The notes under the pieces are model-generated. The model was not told the DNA's origin. It saw only the letters and a list, made by a program, of their open reading frames with translations, and searched no databases. Shown here in pieces: positions 54,529 through 64,000 of a DNA stretch of 64,000 nt. Source of the stretch: Phoronis australis (taxonomy: Eukaryota > Phoronida > Phoronidae); the NCBI GenBank assembly GCA_002633005.1, contig NMRA01000155.1:179844-243843 (forward strand), given 5' to 3'. Positions within the stretch are counted from its first letter, which is position 1. Every line of letters starts with the position of its first letter. The position numbers and the translations under genes were made by a program.

Positions 54529-54903
54529 TTATATATTGAATAATTTGCTGTGTTGCCTAGGCTGACATATTTTGCAGTTCTTTTCGTAACAGCGTGTGAG
54601 CTTTAGTTTGTAACCTTCTTTAGAGTAGGTGAGGGTTAGAAACACAGAATTTACAAATTTCGTAACGAGTGCCTGTTTTATGATGAACCCTACCATTTCT
54701 CCATGATTAAGCACAACTTCATCTAATTGACTCTGAAAGTGACTCAAGTTATTCCCATTCATATCAAAACAATTGCTTGCTTGATAAAATAAATGTCTTT
54801 TATACTCTTGACAGTTGAAAATAGTTATTTTTAAAATGGCCACTCGTAACGCTAAAAATGCATGAAATTCATAGACAAAAACATGCACAAACTTCTCAAA
54901 CAT
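54529..54903 (-). CDS. Small ORF in the TIR element, product unknown
   Basis: 124 codons from ATG at 54903. It is Lys/Phe-rich with a C-terminal RCYEKNCKICQPRQH (C-x4-C-x2-C). No family recognised. Its position inside the element suggests a transposon relic or chance. Confidence 0.25.
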   Translation of the reverse strand: MFEKFVHVFVYEFHAFLALRVAILKITIFNCQEYKRHLFYQASNCFDMNGNNLSHFQSQLDEVVLNHGEMVGFIIKQALVTKFVNSVFLTLTYSKEGYKLKLTRCYEKNCKICQPRQHSKLFNI

Positions 54904-55055
54904 TGTCCGATTTTGATGATTCTTTTTTTAATTTGCAAAACTAAATAACTGTTTGCAGAATAAGATTCAGTTGGCATTTGGTAAGTGACCAAAAATTATT
55001 TTAGACCGTAACACAGTCAACTCTCGAATATGGACCTTGATTGTGATTTAGCCGT

Positions 55056-55240
55056 TAACATGTCATAAAGGGAGTCTGACAATACAACGGGTTTTAAAAA
55101 TCCTCCAGTTTTGACTGAAGGGGAACCGGTTTAAGATTGGGTCCTAATGTTCAAACCAATATTAATTGGCTTTTCATTTCCTTTCAGTTGTAGAAATCCA
55201 TTTTTATCATACTTTGAAATGACGAAGAATTGATGTTAAC
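55056..55240 (+). repeat. Array unit X2, right part
   Basis: Continues X2 after the TIR element: GTTTTGACTGAAGGGGAACC...CCAATATTAATTGGCTTTTC...TTTCAGTTGTAGAAA matches 51580-51665. Confidence 0.75.
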
Positions 55241-55896
55241 AAGGATAAATTGGGAAAGGTTCTTAGTGGAGGGCCACCACAGTCGCTCCTGTGGGATGCT
55301 CTCGTCCCCTGCACTTTGCCAAACTCATGGCACGTGATTACACCAACCAATAAAACGGTGGAAATAAGTCATGTAGCCAATCACAAAGGAGTAACTGGAC
55401 CGGTCTAAAATGTACAAGTCGTCAATCACAGCTTAAGTTGTATTGTACAATGTACATGTATTTATTCATAATGCCACACAGAAACTGAATAAGATGCCCT
55501 TATTTAGAATATATTAATGGGAAAATATTTCACGTTGAGCAAAGCCCTGAGGTCCGAAAACAACGTCAACAGGATGAATATTCAATAATTGAAAAATATC
55601 TGGAACCAAACATGTTCCGCGTCGGAAGCTTGATTTAATATTCTGGCCTCTTTGCACGTCCGGTTGGGTAATTAGACAGTTTATGGCAGCATCGCCCTAG
55701 CCGAGTCCGCTTCGTAGCTGACATTGTCGATTGCAAATAATCGGCTAGCTATTGTGCTGCAGACTTTAAGCACTTAAAAATCAATGAACAATACTGGCTT
55801 TACTAAAGCTGCGCCAGTGGTTTCAGAGTTGGGAAAATTGAAACACCAGGCCATATATCTCTGAGCATGTAAATTTCTTCTTTTTAAGATCTGCAG

Positions 55897-57009
55897 TTTG
55901 GAAATGGAGAATGGAAGTCGTCGGCAAAACAACGTGGACATGGCCGTGGGCGTGGTAGAGGACGTGGTCGAGGGAGTGGCCCAGTGAAAAGAGGTGGTGA
56001 ATTTACCAGGATATATGTCAAGCAGTCTCATGTGTTACTTATGAAAAACGTCTCTTCGGAATATGATCAAATAGGATTTAAAGAATACTTGGGAGAGTGT
56101 CAAGTTCAGGAAAGAGACGTCGCTAAATCTGAACCGTACATTATCAACCCTTCTGAAGATAATGATGGAATGTCGCTTGCTGAGGAAGAGTTTAGAGTGG
56201 CGTTTGACCGACAACTTCAGGAACTTCGTAAACAGTTACAGACGCATGATGATCAAATCGGCTTCGCCGTGCGATTTGGAAAGTTATATATTCGCGATGC
56301 TCCCCCTTTTGCCCTCACCCACATTAAGTTCAAAGAGCTTCTAGTCAGTAAAAATTACAAAGAAAGAATCAGAAGCTCATTTATACCGGCTCACGTCGAC
56401 GGCATCAAGGCGGAGACCTATTTGAAAAGTCTTGGATTCACGGAATCGACCGTTGAAGAGGAGAAGGAAGTGGAGGAATGGTTCGTGAACGTGCTTACAA
56501 AAGATGGCTCAGGTCGGACCAAGATTGTCTTAGATAATGCTCTCAAATTTAAGGAGTTGTCACCTCTCGATCAAAAATGGTTGCGAGTCGACATCAAGTG
56601 CGATGGTGACCGAGACGTACGCTTTGTTGTGCAGAGTTTTTCCCATGTGAATGACGTCTGCTGTGACGAATTCAAGGATCGCCCAATTCTTGCTTTCAAC
56701 GAAGACAATCCTGAAGGTGTCGAAGTTTGCCACTACTTTCGAAATTGCGACGCATACGTCCGCCATAAAAAGCAGCGCACTTTTCGACGCCTGCCATCGG
56801 CTGACTATCCAGAAATTGTAGTTGAGATTGCCACCGTTCGAGAGCTGGCAGAAGAAGTTGATGGTGAATTCATGCGACCCTTACCTGAAAGATGTGAAGT
56901 GGTATTTCACCCCATCGTGGAAAATATCAATGATCTCGATGCGTGCGAATTTCTCAGAAATTATATGTGGAAATTCTGCCTTGATTTTGCAGAGCAGTTT
57001 AAAGAATAG
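55897..57009 (+). CDS. Arg/Gly-rich protein of unknown function, long terminal exon
   Basis: After a CTGCAG acceptor (cut at 55896) the frame is open for 370 codons to TAG at 57009. Residues 13-28 are an RG box (RGHGRGRGRGRGRGSG), usual in RNA-binding proteins. The rest is a mixed, well-ordered sequence (for example IGFAVRFGKLYIRDAPPF, ELSPLDQKWLRVDIKCDGD, RHKKQRTFRRL). No ATG lies in this frame before residue 49, and TAA at 55885-55887 is in frame upstream. Translation must therefore start in an upstream exon, or at ATG 55904 if there is a one-base frameshift. I do not recognise the family. An AATAAA lies at 57419-57424. A degenerate copy of its start lies at 57712-57990. Confidence 0.65.
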   Translation, partial: FGNGEWKSSAKQRGHGRGRGRGRGRGSGPVKRGGEFTRIYVKQSHVLLMKNVSSEYDQIGFKEYLGECQVQERDVAKSEPYIINPSEDNDGMSLAEEEFRVAFDRQLQELRKQLQTHDDQIGFAVRFGKLYIRDAPPFALTHIKFKELLVSKNYKERIRSSFIPAHVDGIKAETYLKSLGFTESTVEEEKEVEEWFVNVLTKDGSGRTKIVLDNALKFKELSPLDQKWLRVDIKCDGDRDVRFVVQSFSHVNDVCCDEFKDRPILAFNEDNPEGVEVCHYFRNCDAYVRHKKQRTFRRLPSADYPEIVVEIATVRELAEEVDGEFMRPLPERCEVVFHPIVENINDLDACEFLRNYMWKFCLDFAEQFKE

Positions 57010-57418
57010 TTTTTCAATTGTTACTTCAGATATTTGTTCTTACATGTACGTTTGTGAACGAAAGACTAGACGGGTTAATTCAAATGCATGTCTGCTGATA
57101 TCTGGCAGTGACTACATGTTTGTAACTCACCACATCTATACAGTTTTTGTTTACGCTCAGGCAAAATTACATTGTGCTGCTTTTCTAAATGCTGGACTTT
57201 TGTGGAATAACCTAAATATCAAGTTGACAATGTAAAAGTATCTATTTTTAAAAAACTTTGAAAGTTTGTGTGGTTTAAAAGGGGACTTCATACAAATTTG
57301 CCATTGGATTGATCGGGTGATCTTAAAATTCAAGCAAAAAGCATCAAAATCAGCTGTAACATAACCAAATTCATCGTTGTATAAAAACATGTATTTAAGG
57401 TGATATCCCTGAAACATT

Positions 57419-57424
57419 AAATAA
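57419..57424 (+). terminator. Likely poly(A) signal of the Arg/Gly-rich gene
   Basis: AATAAA about 410 bp after the stop codon; another AATAAA follows at about 57511. Confidence 0.5.
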
Positions 57425-57711
57425 AACTCTTTAAATTTTATATTAGTTTTATATGATTTTTTTTAAAATTTGGACCATTCAAGTCCGAACCTTTGGTAGC
57501 TCTTGATGCAAAAACAATAAAATTTTAAACACGAGACCTTATAACGTTTTGAAGAAGAGTGAAAAAACAATGACTTGAAAAGTTTTCGTTATTTTAATCT
57601 GGTCGCAGTAGTTTCCAAGATTATCGTGTGGACTAGATTACATGTAGTCTGGCAATGAAACTGATCTCCGCGGGCACTAATGCAGTAACATGAGGTATTC
57701 ACTAAATGAGA

Positions 57712-57990
57712 AGCTGAATTTCGCCTTTTTAAGACTCCTATCATGGACATGGAACAAGGCAGGCCTCGAGAAAACAACATGATGTGGTCATGGTTGTGAG
57801 AGTGGCAGACGACATGACCGAGGGATTGGTACAGGAATTGGCGGTGGTGAAATTACCAAGAAATATGTTATTCCATCCAATTTGTTGCTCTTGGAAAAAT
57901 CTTCAGCGAATATGCCCAAACACTGTTTAGGACCACTTTGTGGAGCGTTATGCTGACGATAAAGACGTCGCTAAGTCCGATCCGTAGCTA
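57712..57990 (+). pseudogene. Degenerate tandem copy of the Arg/Gly-rich gene's 5' coding part
   Basis: Aligns with 55880-56130: TTTTTAAGA...ATGGA, GAAAACAAC, then RHDRGIGTGIGGGEITKKYV, corresponding to the RG box and GGEFTRIYV, then GACGTCGCTAAGTCCGATCCG. Indels and stops break the frame and the acceptor is lost. Confidence 0.75.
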
Positions 57991-59260
57991 CCCCAAGTAC
58001 TAGGTGATTTTGCCATCTGAAATAACAGTCTAAGAAATTGGTGTTTCGGTGTAATTCGACGTAGGATGATGAAATTCGGCCAACTCGATATCGTGCAAAA
58101 GGCAGCTTCTGGAAACTTGAGTGCCTATTTTCAATTGGGGCAGTGTGCCAAGCCCCTGGCTGGCCAAACTTTCAAAGTGCACCTCTTCAAAGCGTGACCC
58201 TAATCCAGCGAACTTTCCCCAAACGGGTCCCTAACAAAGAGAATGTTGACCTTAGACGAAATAGACGAAATCGTAAGCCTAACCGACACAAGTTTCCGAC
58301 CCTATGTTCCATTTACTTATTCTGAGGTGATGCTCTCTCCTGCTTCTTTACAGAATGAATTTTGCAGTACATCTGGCTAGAAAAATCTTTCTAGTATCCT
58401 AACCGTATACATGTTTAAGTCTAAACACAGTGACTCTGTCTGGCAAGTTTCTGTTTGCTGCTCTCCACAGGGTTGGTCTGCCAAGCAGCAAAGTCCGCAC
58501 GCCTACGGATATAAGCTAGCATCGGAGACTGAGGACTATCGGTTCTATAGAGTACACTCTCTCGCAAAGATCCATCGTGAGGATGTATTCGACTATATCT
58601 TGACGGGTGGAGAAGAAAAATTTGGATACCCACTCATTTAAAGAGGCGTCTCAAAAACGGACCTTTTGAAGGTATCTTCAAATTTCCTTTCGAAGAATTT
58701 GCACCAGCAATACCTTTTTCTTTGAAATTAAAACAATGAACTTTCTGCAGAACTTTTAAGTTTGAAAAGAGAATTTTTTAAATTCTTTTGTAGAGAACTT
58801 TGTCGGAAAGAACGCCCTTTCACAGGGACTAAGGCGGAACCTCTTTGTGAGGAATGTGATCGCCCGTCTGGAGTAGTACGTTGCCAGATAAAATTCTACA
58901 GGGCTTCTGCTGGAGTGTGTCGCGGGAAAAGGCAGGTGAAATTGCACAAAATTTACTTAAACAGTGCCTACAGTACTTGGGACTGTTTCATGCAAACGGG
59001 CACAGGTGTCTGTGTCGCCCAGTGACGTCGCGCCATATTTTGAAAGGGTCAAGGGTCGTGTCCCCAAGAATTATCCCACGTTGCTAGCCATTAGGTCATT
59101 GTGTGGGTGTTAATTCAGGAATACCTAAATGATAATAACCATCAAACTTTTTTTAAGAAATAATTTTAACGGAGGATATCTGTCTTCGTCAACTTTGTCA
59201 TATTACGTTTCAATGAACCGGTTCACTACATCGCAGAAACTGCATAACAAAGAGCGCATA
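57990..59260 (+). repeat. Array unit A: degenerate, includes possible relic exons
   Basis: Collinear with 59635-60760. Shared blocks include CAGTCTAAGAAATTGG.GTTTCGGTG.AATTCGACGTAG, GGAAACT.GAGT.CC.ATTTT, CCCCAAAC, ATGTTTAAGTCTAAA, GACTATAT...AAGTTTGGATACC, TGTAGAGAA.T.TGTC.GAAAGAAC and TTTCATGCAAACGGGCACAG. A 76-codon open stretch at 58411-58641 and a cysteine-rich one at 58762-59025 (FCRELCRKERPF...LCEECDRP) may be relics of real exons. Confidence 0.65.
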
Positions 59261-59280
59261 TGCAGCATGCATCCTAAAAT

Positions 59281-59485
59281 ATAGGGAAGCTCGAATTTTT
59301 CAGTATATGGACCTTTTGTTGAAAAAAACGGGACCTAAGAAACTGTTTACTACGTTCAGACCTGTGTATTGTGCATTCGCACCTAATTCCTATGGATTTT
59401 TGTCTCGTTTTCTCAGACTTTTTGTTTCTCAGAGGCGGACCTTTTTGCCCAATTCGCCTAAGTGGGGTCTCGTTCGAGCAAGGAT
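59281..59485 (+). repeat. Dispersed repeat family R1 copy
   Basis: TATAGGGAAGCTCGAATTTT, GGACCTTTTGTTGAAAAAAA, TTTTGTCTCGTTTTCTCAGA and GAGGCGGACCTTTTTGCCCA in the same order as the other copies. It separates array units A and B. Confidence 0.78.
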
Positions 59486-59634
59486 TCTTTGGTTTCTTAT
59501 TTACATACTATTTCTGAGTGTACGAAAATCGATTGATTCCTTGATGTTTGGTGACAATTATTACATGATTTTATAAGAAATTGTTGATTGGTAGGTGAGT
59601 TTTAGTGTAAACTGAAATTCGTTAAATCTTAACA

Positions 59635-60900
59635 CTGTCCCAAGTATCAGTTAATTTTGGCAATCTGAAATTACCGTCTATTAAATTTGGGCTTCGGTGA
59701 AATTCGACGTAGACTGACGAGATTTGGGCAACTCAATATCATACAAAGGGCAGCCTCTGGAAACTCGAGTACCCATTTTGAACTAGGGCAATGAACAACA
59801 GTCCGTAGTTGGCACCGCGTCCTTTCAAACTTCACCCATTCAGAGTGTGACCCTTTTTAAAGCGAATTTTCCCCAAACTGGACCAAGAGATTCTTGACCT
59901 CAGTTCTCATCCACGTTCTAGAAAAAGACGAAATCATAACCTACGTTTCCGACATATAGTTCCATTCACACATTCTAAGGCTTTATGCTCCCTAAGGAAT
60001 TACTTTAATTGGCGGTACATCTGTCTAGCAGCCTATATTCAAAATCATTATAATCTAAACGCGTAACTTAACCGGGTACATGATTAAGTCTAAAAAGTGT
60101 CTCCTTATCGCAAATAATGCAGAATCATGGATACTAAACGTTCTATAGTAGCTGCTTTCAGAGAGTTTGATTCATAAACCGGTAAAGATATTTGTACGTC
60201 TTTGGCGATAGGGTTGGGGGGTGACTTTGCGACGATCGAAAAGGGGGAAGGGTGCGAAAGCTCGTGATCACATAAGCTTTTCTCGCAAGTGGCTTGATTT
60301 TATAGCGTTGACTTACACACAACGGATTTATTACGAGGGCTACCCGACTATATATTTACTGGGCATAGTGCAGTTGGAAAGTTTGGATACCTACCCTTAG
60401 AGAGTCATCTCGGAAAATGACCCATTTGAAGGGATCCTCAAATGGATCCACCATATTCTTTAGACACTTTCTACACAGTTTGAATCGCGTAATTTTATAA
60501 AATGTGCGACCCCTAGTGAGCCCTTTTGTAGAGAATTGTGTCAGAAAGAACACCTTTCGTAGGGAATCAGAGGGAACCGTTTATAAGGAAACTCAACATA
60601 AAAATCAATGTTCTGAGAGGTGCATTTCAGAAGATAACAGAATGGGGTATTTGTGTGAGTGTAACACTTCGCAAAATATTTACATGTGGTTAATTTCGTT
60701 TTGTAGCTGTTTGAAGCTGTTTCATGCAAACGGGCACAGGTGCCAGTTTGATGCTCTCAATGGTGCAAATGACGAATCGAGGCCAACCCAGAAGGCAAAG
60801 CTCATATGTCGTGCATGCAGACGGGCCATGGTTATTTCGATATACTCGGTAGATGAGCAAGAAATATGTGAGACGGCTTGATTTACCTTAGTCAAGTTTT
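59635..60900 (+). repeat. Array unit B: degenerate copy
   Basis: Collinear with unit A. The stretch 60504-60881 is open and ends FHANGHRCQFDALNGANDES...LICRACRRAMVIS, a cysteine- and histidine-bearing sequence. The preceding block has stops where unit A is open. Confidence 0.65.
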
Positions 60901-61134
60901 TCAAAAGGACTTGCCTCTTGCTCTGCTGAATAGTCATGGACGCTTACTAAGCTATGTATATGTACATGTAGCTATGTTAGATTCAAGTGTAGTATTTCTA
61001 TTTGGATTTCTGTTGCGAGCAAGAGCAATGTTGTTATAAGGTACGTGTAAATAGTACATGTATCGCAGGAATTATAACTTAGCGCAGTTCTTGTGGTTAG
61101 TTTCACCATGTACGGTGCTCAGTGATCATAAGAT

Positions 61135-61760
61135 TATGTCGGATACCGGGTAATTTTTGCCAGACAGTCTGAAATAAACATGAATGATATTTGTATTTCA
61201 GTGTAAATTGACTTAGAATGACGATATTCGGGCAACTAATTCATCAACATGCAAGGAGCAGCCACGGGACACTAGGACATGCACCTCGGCCCGTATTTGG
61301 AACCGCATCGAGTTTTTCGTCACCAGGATCTGCTACGATATGGTATCTACCGAGCAATCAGGAATAATCGTTCGTCGGCGTATACTGTATGAGCTTCGCC
61401 TTCTGGGTCACGCTCGGCCTCAGTTAGCTCACTACTAGAGGTTGAAACAGGTGACTGTGCCCGGTTGAATAAAACAGTCTCAAATAGCTACCAAACTATA
61501 TTCCGTAAGTACTCTGCACACAGACCCGAGCTATTCTCCCACAGAAGCCCTATTTGATTTCTTGTTGGAATGCACATCTCAGGACAGTGATTTTTTACGA
61601 CCAGTTTCTCCACAAACGGTTCCCTCTGAGTACGTACATGTACAAATGGATGCTTTTGTCGACACAATTCTCTTCATTAGTACGAAACGGTGATGACTGG
61701 AAGAAAATCTACAAGAAGGACATTTTAAAGGATCCATTTGAGGGTCCCTTCATGTAGCTC
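61135..61760 (+). repeat. Array unit C: most degenerate copy
   Basis: Starts GTCGGATACCGGGTAATTTTTGCC...CAGTCTGAAAT...TGTAAATTGACTTAGAATGACGA like units A and B. It also carries CAAACGGTTCCCTC and TTTTAAAGGATCCATTTGAGGGTCC. Confidence 0.5.
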
Positions 61761-61829
61761 TTTTTTCGAGATGACACTCTGGGGTGGTTGTCCAACCTCT
61801 CCAACTGCAGCCCAGTCCATGCGCGCACC

Positions 61830-62115
61830 CAGCCTGAGATATAGGGGGTTCGAATTTTAGAGAATGTGGACCTTTTACTAAAAAATAAGCACTGGGTCTA
61901 AAAAACCAAGAAAAACGGGACTACAAAATAAAAAGCGGATGCTATGTTCAAAGCTATGTATTGGGCATTCGCGCCGAATTCCAGCCTTTTTAGTGAAGTT
62001 AGTGTCTCATTTTCTCGAACTTTTCGTTTCTCGGAGGCGGACCGTTTTGCCCACTTCGCTAAATGGGAGCATAGTTCGAGCCCCCTCGAGCCCCCCCCCC
62101 ACCCGGGTGGGCACC
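61830..62115 (+). repeat. Dispersed repeat family R1, longest copy
   Basis: Runs from GCGCGCACCCAGCCTGAGAT through GTGGACCTTTTACTAAAAAA, GCATTCGCGCCGAATTCC, TCATTTTCTCGAACTTTTCG and GGAGGCGGACCGTTTTGCCC to a CGAGCCCCCTCGAGCCCC end. No coding capacity. Confidence 0.78.
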
Positions 62116-64000
62116 TGCAGTCAAAATATAATCGGATAACCCATAGTTGTAATAGACCTTGCATGCAAGTGGACGTTATGAACCCAACTAGCCACTCGCG
62201 AGAAAAGCTAGTGCTCACAAGCTTCTGAACCCCTGCAATCTACTGATCGTCACCAATTCATCTCTCCAATCGAAATAAGCGTGAGAACCTTTGATGTTTA
62301 GTAGCAAACCCTGTAGACTCAGCTACCACAAACTGATACCCACGTGCTTCGACAAACTTTTGGGTGAAGGGTCAGTCACTTTTCAGTAGAGCAAAGCCTG
62401 TAGCCGGACTGTTAAGGCGTTTATGTTATGATCATTTTGAATAGGCTGATGTACCGCCAAAATAAATTCTTTAGGGAGGAGAGAGCATAAACTATGAATA
62501 GCTGGAGCAATTGTGTCGGAAATTTAGGTTATGATTTCGTTTACTTCTGATAATGTGAATGAGGCTTACAAGGTCATGAATCTCCTTTTTAGGGTCCAAT
62601 TTGAATGATGTCATTAAAAACTAAACTTTTCATGATGTTGCAAAAAATTGGCATTTTGCTGCTGAAATTGTGATGGGCTCCGTTGGGCCGGCTTTCGGTG
62701 CCATTGCGCCACCTATTGGCCAATTTCCCCGATCCTTCAATCAACACTGTTCTTCTCTTCCATGAGGTGGCATACATGTCACAAAAATCGGAACTGGTTT
62801 CATTTCGTTACAAGTCTTCAGTATTTTAATACCAGCAAACACAATTTGCTGCGAAGCTGTCTTCATCTCCCCAGAAATATCGCAAAATTTGAGTAGGAAA
62901 TGGCACGTGCGTGTGTCACAATTGTTTTCAAAACGACGACTGGGCCTTCTTTGTTACAAAAAGGCGGAGAATTACGCAAAAGTGGCGTTTATTAGGTTGA
63001 TTTTTCCATTTGAACGGCTCCCACTGTCAAGGTGACTGTCAGTACATTCCCACAGATTCTGCATGCACGACATCCCCGCCGCCGGTCGTTTTTATAGCTC
63101 CAAGTTTCACAACGAGGTGACGAGCTAAGCTTCCCGGGTCATCGTGAACTTTTTGGTGTCTAACGGAGCTCAAGACCCAACTACCCAGCTGTAAGATGAT
63201 GATAGTCTTCATAGTACTAGCTGGCTTCCTATCTTAGTTTGCGCGTTAGTGACTTTTGTAAATACATTTGATACTTTGTGGACAATGGCAGTATTTTAAT
63301 GCTTCCTTAGTTTTGACTTTACAGAATATAGCTGATTACCGTACATTAAGTTATGGCAGGGTCAAATGTTCTAGAAAGAAAAAAATTCATTGCTGGCAAA
63401 GAATCCCGGAGCCGCACGCCCTGTCTAAGTCTGGCAGAAATTCTGATTGAAGCTTTAAAATAAAACGGTCTCTTCAACAAATATCCCTGTCTCTTGCGAT
63501 GAACACCAATGTTCACTTGAAGGTGTAGCTATTCCCCTTGGCCTTTCCCATACAGTAGCTGGTAACGGCTAGTTATTTATAAACCCCATTTTTGCTTAAG
63601 AAGTGTGTTATGTATGCAAAAACGTTTTATTTTAAATAAAGTAATTTAAAACTAACAACCTCTTTTGTCACTGGAAATCGAATGTCAAATTTTTAAACGG
63701 TAAAATTTAAATCCAAATTTGCCTGCCCATTAACGGTTTAGCTGTTCATGTTGTACATGTACTTAATTTGGATATTAACCTTTACCTCCAGGTTGAAAAT
63801 TGATGACTAACTTATTGGTTATAAGCAATGAAAGTTTTGCCAACATGGTATCTCGAAAACAGCTTTTCAAACTCAAATGAAACAGACACTATGCTATCGA
63901 CTTTGATCTCCAAAGTGATTGTTAAACAGGCTTGTTTTTAAATAAGATATCAATCAAATACCATCGAAAATTGAGGTTTTGCATAAACCAAAAAGAATAC
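62116..64000. other. Non-coding end of the window
   Basis: No gene recognised. 62830-63010 shows the weak resemblance to ZNF236-like intron 1 noted above. ORFs here are short and without motifs. Confidence 0.45.

Larger units (their letters stand above)
52756..55055. mobile_element. Unclassified 2.3-kb TIR element inserted in array unit X2
   Basis: The terminal inverted repeats are 31 bp (52756-52786 and 55025-55055), start ACGGC(C/T)AAATCACAA and differ at two positions. TAACATGTCAT occurs at 52740-52750 and directly after the element at 55056-55066, a likely target duplication; five extra bases (CGCTT) lie between the left copy and the TIR. The sister unit X1 has a single AACATGTCAT at 51541-51550 with no insertion. 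The interior carries seven or so GGGTACGTACACTACA-like motifs, a 330-bp tandem pair and one 124-codon ORF. No transposase was recognised, so it is probably non-autonomous. Confidence 0.7.

Noticed and set aside
56560-57235. ORFs overlapping the Arg/Gly-rich exon in other frames
   Set aside because: They lack coding character and overlap the much longer frame.
1-64000. CRISPR arrays, bacterial operons, prophage
   Set aside because: The window is eukaryotic; tandem repeats here lack repeat-spacer structure.
1-64000. tRNA genes
   Set aside because: No stretch with paired A and B boxes and a cloverleaf was found by eye; a tRNA scan would be decisive.

Overview
This is a window of an animal nuclear genome, most likely a marine invertebrate. 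The coding regions are short exons with GT-AG introns, there are two conserved metazoan multi-exon genes, and the rest is packed with decayed transposable elements, minisatellites and low-copy duplications. Motifs of the ACATGTACATGTA kind are frequent, as in amphioxus, hemichordates, echinoderms and molluscs. The species cannot be fixed from the sequence. The 72-base N block and the single N positions are assembly gaps, and some duplications may be haplotype artefacts.

Layout. 1-2132 (+): the decayed 3' part of a lineage-expanded gene with a FEN1/PIN-like nuclease core; its splice sites survive but exon 1 is frameshifted. 2133-8600: mostly non-coding, with a TA palindrome, a MITE-like element and one orphan terminal exon (7046-7172). 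8601-21033 (-): a complete eight-exon PARP12-like gene (five CCCH fingers, two WWE domains, a mono-ADP-ribosyltransferase domain of H-Y-I type). Its introns carry a minisatellite, a hAT-type MITE, a LINE remnant and a 231-bp tandem repeat. 24071-48117 (-): a complete 24-exon ZNF236 orthologue with 29 C2H2 fingers (1612 codons plus stop). Both genes were assembled exon by exon with consistent splice phases and no internal stop. They lie head-to-tail on the minus strand, about 0.6 kb between the PARP12-like ATG and the likely ZNF236 poly(A) signal.

48.7-64 kb: a tandem duplication of about 785 bp, then a 12-kb array of degenerate tandem copies of a segment. One copy keeps a long open exon (55897-57009, +) for an arginine/glycine-rich protein I do not recognise; the others are pseudogenic. 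One array unit is interrupted by a 2.3-kb element (52756-55055) with 31-bp terminal inverted repeats and a flanking target duplication. Its sister unit in the same window keeps the uninterrupted site. This element and the surrounding array are the most novel content seen here.

The three gene systems do not form a pathway. PARP12-like proteins belong to innate, stress and antiviral responses, and a kappaB-type and a CRE-type site lie about 110-130 bp upstream of its ATG. ZNF236 is a multi-finger nuclear DNA-binding protein.
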